Below the pieces are notes generated by a model that saw nothing but the letters and a program-made list of their open reading frames with translations, was not told the origin of the DNA and did no database searches. A stretch of 64,000 nucleotides of DNA, taken from Macrolepiota albuminosa (lineage: Eukaryota; Basidiomycota; Agaricomycetes; Agaricales; Agaricaceae). The position numbers and the translations under genes were made by a program. Positions 56,420 through 64,000 of this stretch are shown here, piece by piece (the stretch's first letter is position 1; the number at the start of each line of letters is the position of its first letter). Location of the stretch: assembly GCA_027475525.1 (NCBI GenBank), contig JAMWFC010000040.1, positions 316,725 through 380,724 on the forward strand, in the 5' to 3' direction.

Positions 56420-57545
56420 ACATACTGCGCATCTCTTGATGAACTTCATTCCCACTATCATCATTTGCATGGTGACCAGATTTCTTGTTGATAAAAGTGT
56501 TGTAGTCTGTGTCTCTGCTGTTGATAGAGTTGGACTCTGTAGGCAGGCTTGAAGGCTGTGATGGAGACTGGGACTGGAACTGTGGGTGCTGCAGGCTGAG
56601 CTTGAAAATATATACAGTATCGTGTGCAGAGCTGACAGCAAGGAGTGTAGACATTGAGTTAAAATTGAGAGAATATATACATGCTTCGCATGTGCTGTGG
56701 CGGAACTGGTAGAGCTTTTTGGCTGTGGGGACGCTCCAGATGCGGATGATGGTGCCATTGTCAGAGGCGGTGGCGAGCAGGGTGCCGGTGGAGTTGAGGG
56801 AAAGGAGCGAGATGGGGGACTTCTGCACGCACACAATATTTGCAATGGTTAGAGAGCGAGTGGAGAAGAGAAGGACATTGCCGGTGGGGACAGGGAGAGA
56901 CAATGGGGAGGGGAGGGGTGCAGGGTAGACAAGGTAGGAGTTGTCGGCAGAGGGAGAGAGGGAGCAGATTGCTGGAAAATGTCAGCGCAGGAGTACAGGA
57001 AAGCGGGACATGGACTGTCAGAGTTGTTGGTTGTCTCCATGACATGGAGCAGACACATGTTGGAGATGTCGTAAATGTAGATTTCTGCAGTGAGAACAAT
57101 GACAAGAGTCTTGTGGTTCATCTTGACAGCAGGAATGGATGATGGGAACAGCAACTTGCAGATCATCAATTGGTGCTATAGCTATCAGGGCAGGCAACTT
57201 GGACAACGGCAAAGACAAACCTTGGTGTTGACAATCTGGAGCTTGCATTGGCTTGACTCTGGCTGGTCAGCGGCACCCACAAGCACAAGGAGTGACATGC
57301 AGAAGAGCATTTTGATGATACCATGCACACTGTTGTCTGGAGAGTGTCAGCAGCGCACATACACACCCAAACAGGTCATAGTTTGTGATGCTGTATCCCA
57401 TCCGCATCCCCACAGAGATGCAGCTGCAGCACTGTCAGCACTGCTCTCCCTGTGCAGCGACCACATACAAGAAATCCTGGTTAAAGTTGGCAAACAACAT
57501 CAGTTTGTAGGAAGTTTGAAGTTTCCCCTGATCACTATCTTTGTA
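56420..57545 (-). pseudogene. ATG18: ATG18-like PROPPIN, pseudogene
   Basis: WD-repeat phosphoinositide-binding autophagy protein family. Minus-strand blocks in order are [45 protein letters not shown], an intron, then KMNHKTLVIVLTAEIYIYDI and SNMCLLHVMET. Later come [53 protein letters not shown] and [20 protein letters not shown]. The lipid-binding FRRG motif is FRHS here, so membrane binding would be lost. A stop interrupts the N-terminal blade near 57360. It spans most of the family's length up to blade five or six, then ends in unrelated tail sequence. Confidence 0.82.
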
Positions 57546-57743
57546 TCGTCATAGCAGTGCATGTATGTGCAGTTATAAGTGTTCATCTACATGAATGATT
57601 ATCATATTTATCATATCATATATATACATAAATTGGGTGATACGTTGCCCCTCTGGTGCGCCAGTATGATTGAATCTTGGATTGAGTAGCTCGGCGTTCC
57701 CAGGGAGTGAATTGCTTAGGCTACTTGATCTAAAAGTAAGTAA
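57546..57743. other. Short AT-rich spacer
   Basis: Nothing recognised besides an AT run near 57600. Confidence 0.3.
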
Positions 57744-57820
57744 GGCACTTTATCTCAGTGGTTAGAGCATCATAAGGGGCACATACCCAAGAGGTCGGTG
57801 GTTCAATTCCAACAAGTGCT
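57744..57820 (+). other. tRNA-like gene or SINE head
   Basis: Acceptor halves GGCACTT and AAGTGCT pair over seven bases (one G-U). The A box TATCTCAGTGGTTAGAGCA and the B box GGTTCAATTCC are good, at 77 nt. The anticodon arm does not fold well, so it is more likely a pseudogene or RNA polymerase III-type repeat head. Its last 19 bases recur at 57862-57880 inside the adjoining copia remains. Confidence 0.45.
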
Positions 57821-57880
57821 GCTTGCTTTTATGGGAAACCTTGTGTCCAGTCTATTATCGATTTCAATTCCAACAAGTGC

Positions 57881-60800
57881 TTGATGTGGGTGTGTAGGGT
57901 GGGATCTTCAGAGAGGTTGATAGCAGTGTTATTGTCACACAGTATGGGGGTGGGACTGGTTACCATGTCACTGTTTCTGATCGCTCTGAGCAAGGCACAT
58001 AGCCACATGCATTCTTGAGCACTCTCAAACATGGCCATGTATTCGGCTTTGCACGACAATGCAGCTATGGTTTACTGCTTTTGCGCTGCTCACAAAACAA
58101 CTCTGGATCCAAGGCTCCATATGTATCTGCTAATGCTCTGCTCATGTCGAGGCAGTTCACCCAGTCAGAGTTGGTAAACTCCACAAGAGTGACAGGGTCA
58201 ATGGTTTCTCTCAGGGTTAGCTTCAGATCTCTGGTCCCTTTTAGGTAGCATACAAGTCTGATTGCTGCATTCCAATGGATTGTGGAGTAGCTGTCAACAA
58301 ATTGAGTGAATTGTTAAACTGCATATGCTATATCAGAGTAAGTGAAAACTGCAAGGTAGAGCAGACAGCTGACTAGGGATTGGTACAGGGTGCATTTAAG
58401 TATAGCATGTTCACTGTGAGACAGAGATGATTGATTGACTCTGTGCAGTTTTAGACCTGAGTCCATCAGTAGTGACAGCAGCACCACATCCTTCTGGCCA
58501 AATTGTGTAATGATCTTGTCAATCAGCACTGTTTGAGAAAGTTGTACCAGGGATCTGTCACAATCCCATTCTACTGCTATCCTGACAATGTATTTGGGCA
58601 GCTCTAGGTCAGTAATAGTCCAGGCTGAGCGGAGCTGATCCTTGAATCTGTCATTTTCACTTTTGTGGCTTGCTATCGAGAGAAAGTCATTAACATGAAG
58701 TGCTGCAATGACAGTGCCACAATCTGTGGTCCTATAATAAATGCATGATTCACATGCAAGGCATCTGAAACCCCACAAAATCATCCTGTCATTTATTGTG
58801 TGGTTTCAGATGCACCTGGCCTGCTTCATTCCATAAAGATCTCAGACAAGACACCATACCCACTCTTCCTTACCAGGCTCCTCAAAGCTCTTGGGCTGTT
58901 GCATGTATTGGATCTCTCTTCAGAGAGCACACCATATAAAAAGTAGTTTTCATGTCAATTTGGATAGTGTCCCAACCTTTTGCTGCTGCCAGATGAAGGA
59001 GGATTTACCATGACTTCGTGCACGCAGTCAGTGAGGTAGTTTTAGTGTAGTCTCTCCTATAAATCTGCTCAAAGCCCTTGAAAATGAGGTGCACCTTATA
59101 GTGGACAGGCTTTCTGGTCTTGTCTTTTTTAATCTGAATACCAGTCACCCTTTTTGTACCTGGTGTCTTGCCAGAACCTAATCTCATTGGGATGAGCCTA
59201 TACATGCCCATGTCTTTCAATGAATTGAGCTCCTCTTGGTAAGCCTCCTTCCATTTTGCAGCATTGACAGATGCTTGGGCTTCCTTTCATGTTGAAGGTT
59301 TGTCTCCAAGATTGAGTGTAATCAGGTCTGCATATGACTCCACCAAGCCCAAGAGATGTTTGATCTCATTGAGAGAGGCAATGTTTGCCAGGTCAGGGTG
59401 TTCTTTGGTCTTCTCACTACTCACAGAGGAGTTGCCTTGTGCTGGCTGGTCAAGTCGTGCTGATACAACACTGTACCAGCAGTCAGGGACACAACATGCA
59501 CCAGAAGTCAAAATAAACATTTAATCATAAGGCTGAAAACTGTAAGCCTTCTGGTAGCAGTCCCAACAAATTATATCTCCAAAAACACCCCAATAAATAC
59601 ACAGACAGTACAGAACAAAGGGCAGAGACTAGCTCAAGCTATCCACTCAATAATATTCCAGCCACTGTAATGGGGAGGGGAAGCATGGGAGCTAGCAGAA
59701 GTGATGAAATAGGACTAATTTGTGATGATCTAAATTAAGATCAGATCTGACAATGCCTGATTTGATATGACTAAAAGGGGAAAGGAAAAGAAGCATGGAG
59801 GGATGTCAAAAGAAGCATGGAATGCAGGGAAGCACTAAAAGGGGAAAGAAGGATCTATGAATGGGATCGTGCTAAATGGAGCTGAAGCAAATGGGGAAGT
59901 GGCAATCAGAGACATCTAGAGGAATGGTGGAACAAGAAGTTGAATGGTGGAACTGGTGGCACCAAAACATGCCTCCCAAAAGAGAAATTGGACTATCAAA
60001 TATGTTCTGGAGGCTGGAAAAGAAGAGTCATGTGTAGATAGTGGTCTGTGCACCAGAAAAACAGTATAAATAGCCCAAGTTTAGTAGAGAATAGACAGGC
60101 AATTGATAGGCGATAGGCAAAGGCTCAGTGGTTCCTAGGAAGTGAATCACTTAGGCTGGAGTTTGTTGAGAACCCTCTGCTTTCAGAGGATTATTGAAAG
60201 CCTTCAACATTATAATATATCAACTTCATCATCAAGTTAGTGTGCATTGCACTACAGTGCAGTGCTGGAGTTAGGTCCATGCTGTGTTGAGGTCTGCTGC
60301 ATTTCTCAGCTCAGGTTGCCTGGATTCTTGCTGTGGCTTCCCTCAATTTCTGAATAGTGCGTTCAAGGTGTGTTATAGAAGGGTTGTCCGGTTTTGCATG
60401 CTGAGTTGGTATTGGAATACAACCGGATCTATGAGGTGCAGGGTTGTAATCAGTGGCTGGATGGTTCTCCTTGCTCTGAAGAGCAATCAAAGATATGTAG
60501 GTGTAGGCATTGTCATTGACTGAGTTTGTGGGTGTGTTAGTAGACATGTTTCTGATCTGTTCAATTGTCATTGGCTTGCTTGTGGAGTTGTCTGTGGGTG
60601 TGTTGACATTGTATGTGTGTCTATTGTGTCTCTCGATGATGATGAATTGTACATGATAATATTTGTAGATCTTGGTAGTGCAAGGATCATAACATCTGTA
60701 GGTTTTTGAGTTTTGGCCATACCTGATAAGGATGCACTCTATTGCACATGCACTGATCTTGGGATTGTACTGGTTCTGGATAAATACAAAGGCTTGGCAA

Positions 60801-63373
60801 TCTATTTTTCTCATATAAGAGTAGTCAGGTGTGTGCCCATACCACAGTTGAAAGGGAGTGCTTCCTTTTAGGGTTTTGATGGGAGTCTTCTGATGCAGGT
60901 GAGAGGCAGTTAGGTAGAATTCATCCCACATTGATTCAGGACATTTTGCCACTATTCTCATTGTTCTTGCTTTCTCCTGCAACACTATATGCTCCTCCAT
61001 GTGCTGTGATGGTGTAGGGCATGCCAAGTTGTTGTTCCAATCCCATAGATTGGAGCCACTTTTCCATCTGATGATTCTTGAGTTCTCCATCATTGCCAGT
61101 ACAAAAGATGCCAATGCACTTGCCAATTTCAAGTTTTCCTGCCTTTTCCCAAACCTGCAGTGCTAGCCAGTGCTTTGCTTTTTGATCTGAGAGGAATGGA
61201 CCATGACATGTTAGTATAGTCATCAACCACATCTATAATGTATTTATTGCCCATTTGTGACTGTACATGCATAGGTCCTGCCAGATCTATCTATACGATC
61301 TCAAGCTTCTCAGTTGCCCTGCACCCCTCCTCCCATATTTTTGGAACTGGTGTCTTTGTTTGTTTTCTGAGGAGACAAAAGTCACATTTAGGTTGCATAG
61401 GGAGTGAGGATGGTGTCATATCTGAGAGCAGGCTGGTGTGAGCCATAGTGGTTATGACTTGGTAGTTGGCATGACCAAGTTGCCAATGCCAGATGTCAAG
61501 CTTGATGGGTCATTGGGAAGTGGTGAGAGCATGTTCTGCCAGTGCTGCCTGCAGATCTAATGTGTAGAGGTGGCAGCCAAGGATCAATGGTCTGGAAGCA
61601 AGCAGGATCTTGCTATTGCTGTTGAGGACAGTGACACCAAGATGGTTGAAGATGACAACGGCATTCATACCAGTGACTAGGGCAGAAACAAATATCAAAC
61701 AAACCATGGAAGTCGGTATGTATAGGGCATTTTTAAGTACGATCTTAGCTTTGTTCTGAGTATGAAGGCAAATTCTACCAATTCTGATCACACTTACAAA
61801 TAATCCTCTAATTCCTTTTATTGCACATGATAAGATGGCCTGGAGGGATACAAAGTCCAATCTGCACAGTGAGATATAGACAATGGCCCCTAAGTTGAGG
61901 TAAAACAGTTTTTCATTTAGAGATACTAGGGTTGTCTGTTCTGACTGGTTGAGCAGTTCCATTGCTGTCATGGTGACTATGGTTTTGCAATCTTTGGTGA
62001 TGTTGTTGTTCCAGTTGACAGAAGTCCTGAGATTATTGCTGAAGTCATCAATGTTGTTTTCAATTACCATAAAGCCCTGATACTGAAAGAACTTGGTGGA
62101 GTTTGTTGGGACAATGTTGGAGGCAATGCTGGCAAAACCGGGTGCATTAGTTGTTGCAGCTTCAATCTGTATCTTCTGTAGTTGAGATGCATCAACTATG
62201 TAGGCCTGTCTGTCAAGCCCCTTGATAGCAATGCTGACCTTGGAGCTGCCATTTGGAGTACCCACTTTTGAACCTTTTGCTGTCTTCCCTCCTCCTTGTA
62301 TGGCCTATTGTGCAGCTTTTGACTCTCCTATCATTTTGCCTGCCATTCCTCCCCCAGGCTTGATGCATGAAGGCTTTATGTGCCTGAGGCAGAAAAGCCC
62401 AAGGTCAAAGCATATCTCACAGCAGAAGTAGCCAGGGCCATGGTTGTGAGTATGAGTAGGAGACTTGGCAACTAATGCCATATCAGGCAATTTAATGAGG
62501 GTGGTGAGACTGTCAATTGTCTGGAAGAGCTTGCAAATGTTGCTGGACATATATGGCTTATCTTTGGTTGCATTGGCAAGCCTGCATGAAACCTGAGCTT
62601 GGATAGATTCAAAGGTTTTGTTATTGATAAAATTGAGCAGGGCAATGCATTTTAAGATTCTTATCTATAGTGCCTATTGCAAATGCCTGGTTGACAAGGT
62701 CACATATTCTTTCAGCAGTGATCTTGACAGGTTTGGATATAGGTGCATACATAGACAAGGCCTCGCAAATAAGGCAACCTGTTTAACCAGTCCTTCCTGG
62801 TGTGCTCTAGACTTTAAGGCATTCTAACACTCTTTGGTGGTGCTGTCTATAACCAGGCCCTCCTGTTTGGCATCTGAGATGGCTGCACAGATGACACCAA
62901 TGATTAGATCATTGTTGCTCAGCCAGGTTGCATATGCAACAGGTTTGGCGCTGGAGTAAGGCTGTGTTTCCAGAATAAAGATGTATTGGTCTAGGCTGCT
63001 CTGCTGAAGAAAGATTTCTAGCTTTGTGGACTATTTCATCAACCCTCCCATCGTTCAATCAAAGAGGATTTTAAAAGCTGGCTAGTGGGTGTTGAGCTTG
63101 GCAGGGTGAATTTGTGGGAATGCAGCATTGTTGGAGATCATGGAGGTCATGGAAAGGTAGGTGGTCCTGGCTGGGAAGACAGTCAAGGGGATAGAGCTTA
63201 TCATATGTCTTTCTGAGAATGGAGGAAGTAGAACAAAGAGATCCTGGAGTGTTGTGCAAAAATAGGATCAAGCTATTGTTGATGACATGAGTGATCAATT
63301 GGGGATTCAGGACCCAGGATGTGATAGGTGTGATAGAACAGGGGAGTCCAACTTGTGTTGTTTCAGTTGACAC
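57881..63373 (-). pseudogene. gag-pol remains of the second copia element
   Basis: Gag begins MSTETTQVGLPCSITPITSW close to the primer-binding site. A Cys-rich knuckle remnant (CCEICFDLGLFCLRHIKPSC) lies near 62420. A protease-region frame of 251 codons (62265-61510) includes KNALYIPTSMVCLI. The integrase zinc region gives WHWQLGHANYQVITTMAH and CDFCLLRKQTKTPVPK, then DLAGPMHVQSQMGNKYIID. The reverse transcriptase region reads KPVHYKVHLIFKGFEQIYRR near 59060 and DCGTVIAALHVNDFLSIASH, where YVDD is replaced by HVND. RNase H reads SCKAEYMAMFESAQECMWL before ending at a junction with foreign sequence near 57880. Stops and frame changes are frequent throughout. Confidence 0.85.
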
Positions 63374-63390
63374 AGTAAAGGCCTATAACC

Positions 63391-63685
63391 TGTTAGAATA
63401 AAGGACCTGATTCAACACCTATACAGATTCATAGTAAGTTAATCTGTCTAGGTACAATTAGTGTTCCATACATATTCTAATGAGTATGTCAAGACTCACC
63501 TTCAGTTTTGTATAAGGAACTGAGGATGCTGTGTAGTAGGTAGTGGTATAAATATGTGTGAGTAACAAAGGAAGGGTAAAGTAAATTAACAATAAAAAGA
63601 AATAAAGATACTGGATGACAGCGGTGTGATAATGTGATAATGTGATGTGTGATATGTTGGAGTTTCTGGTGTTTACCAACAGTAT
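63391..63685 (-). repeat. 5' LTR (start part) of the second copia element
   Basis: TGTTAGAATAAAGG start, with strong match to 45655-45964. The far end of this LTR is not certain; similarity stops near 63630. Confidence 0.7.
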
Positions 63686-64000
63686 GAGCCCTTGATCTTG
63701 TGATATTCAATGTTTGATTTTAAGGCTTTCCTGATTAGTCAATTATTATGTTTTAAGTTGTCCCCTTTTTCTAGATCTAGATTCTACTCTAATCCCTTAG
63801 GTACCAGTGTAGAGTATCTTTCAATATACCTTGGCTAAGACTGACAACTTTAACATTGGTAGTATGAGCCCTTGATCTTGTGATATTTCACATTTGATTT
63901 TGAGCCTTTCCTGATCAGTCAATTATTATGTTTCAAGTTGTCCCCTCTGTCTAGATTCAGATTCTACTCTAATCTCTTAGGTCTCAGTGTGAAAGATCTT
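63686..64000. repeat. Imperfect tandem repeat, period about 180 bp
   Basis: GAGCCCTTGATCTTGTGATATT starts at 63686 and again at 63866. The second unit continues to the window edge with the same order of blocks (TCAATTATTATG, AGATTCTACTCTAATC, TTAGGT). A third relative lies at 45567-45654. Confidence 0.8.

Larger units (their letters stand above)
57829..64000 (-). mobile_element. Second Ty1/copia element, minus strand, extends past the window
   Basis: The 5' LTR (on the plus strand starting TGTTAG at 63391) is preceded by the inverse of a primer-binding site GGTTATAGGCC at 63380-63390. Internal coding remains run leftward in copia order to RNase H near 57880. The 3' LTR is not adjacent; a related LTR lies at 45655. 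Many stops show it is dead. Confidence 0.85.

Noticed and set aside
1..64000. CRISPR arrays, bacterial-type operons, riboswitches, rRNA genes
   Set aside because: No regularly spaced repeats, ribosome-binding sites or rRNA-like segments were seen. The window is eukaryotic.

Overview
The window is nuclear DNA of a filamentous basidiomycete, most likely an agaricomycete. The evidence is many 45-70 nt spliceosomal introns, a multi-exon basidiomycete-type laccase, a Plavaka-family (KDZ-like) transposase, a DUF6698-like protein, and Ty1/copia elements primed by a half initiator tRNA-Met. All exon/intron models were made by hand from splice consensus, reading phase and remembered family conservation. 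No search was run, and the species cannot be named.

Layout. 1-11.2 kb is a gene-dense host segment: a small secreted protein (-), a 144-residue conserved protein of unknown role (+), a 15-exon laccase (-), a sugar-porter MFS transporter (-) and an ACS-type (allantoate/nicotinate-permease-like) MFS transporter (-). 11.9-14.8 kb holds relics: a protease-tail fragment, copy 1 of an unknown gene family and an HMG-box pseudogene. 16.3-26.9 kb is one SAMHD1-like HD-domain gene cut in two by an 8.37-kb transposon (16752-25120). The transposon has 12-bp terminal inverted repeats and a 2-bp TG target duplication, and carries two divergent genes: a decayed Plavaka transposase (-) and a DUF6698-like protein (+). 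28.1-29.8 kb holds an intact short-chain dehydrogenase and an intron-containing tRNA-Leu(AAG). 30-34.5 kb holds an inverted second copy of the unknown family, a COG6 pseudogene and an aspartic-protease pseudogene. At 35.5-36.3 kb is a novel-looking small secreted protein with a Lys/Glu-rich tail.

From 36.6 kb to the end is a nested transposon island. It contains a tyrosine-recombinase (Crypton-like) relic, a complete but decayed copia element with LTRs and a 5-bp target duplication, solo LTRs of another family with target duplications, a LINE with ORF1 and EN/RT, and a second copia element on the minus strand that runs off the window. Broken pieces of two housekeeping genes (NADP-type glutamate dehydrogenase and ATG18) lie between them.

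Two cross-cutting signals stand out. First, the SAMHD1-like reading frame and exon phases are restored exactly when 16752-25120 plus one TG is ignored, which fixes the transposon ends to the base and makes the DUF6698-like gene its cargo. Second, two unrelated loci (9654 and 20904) each carry an exact tandem duplication of 77 bp that breaks a reading frame. Seventy-seven is a standard de Bruijn k-mer, so these look more like assembly joins than biology. Decay of the repeats is almost all transitions, with CGA-to-TGA-like stops, as expected from cytosine methylation or a RIP-like process.
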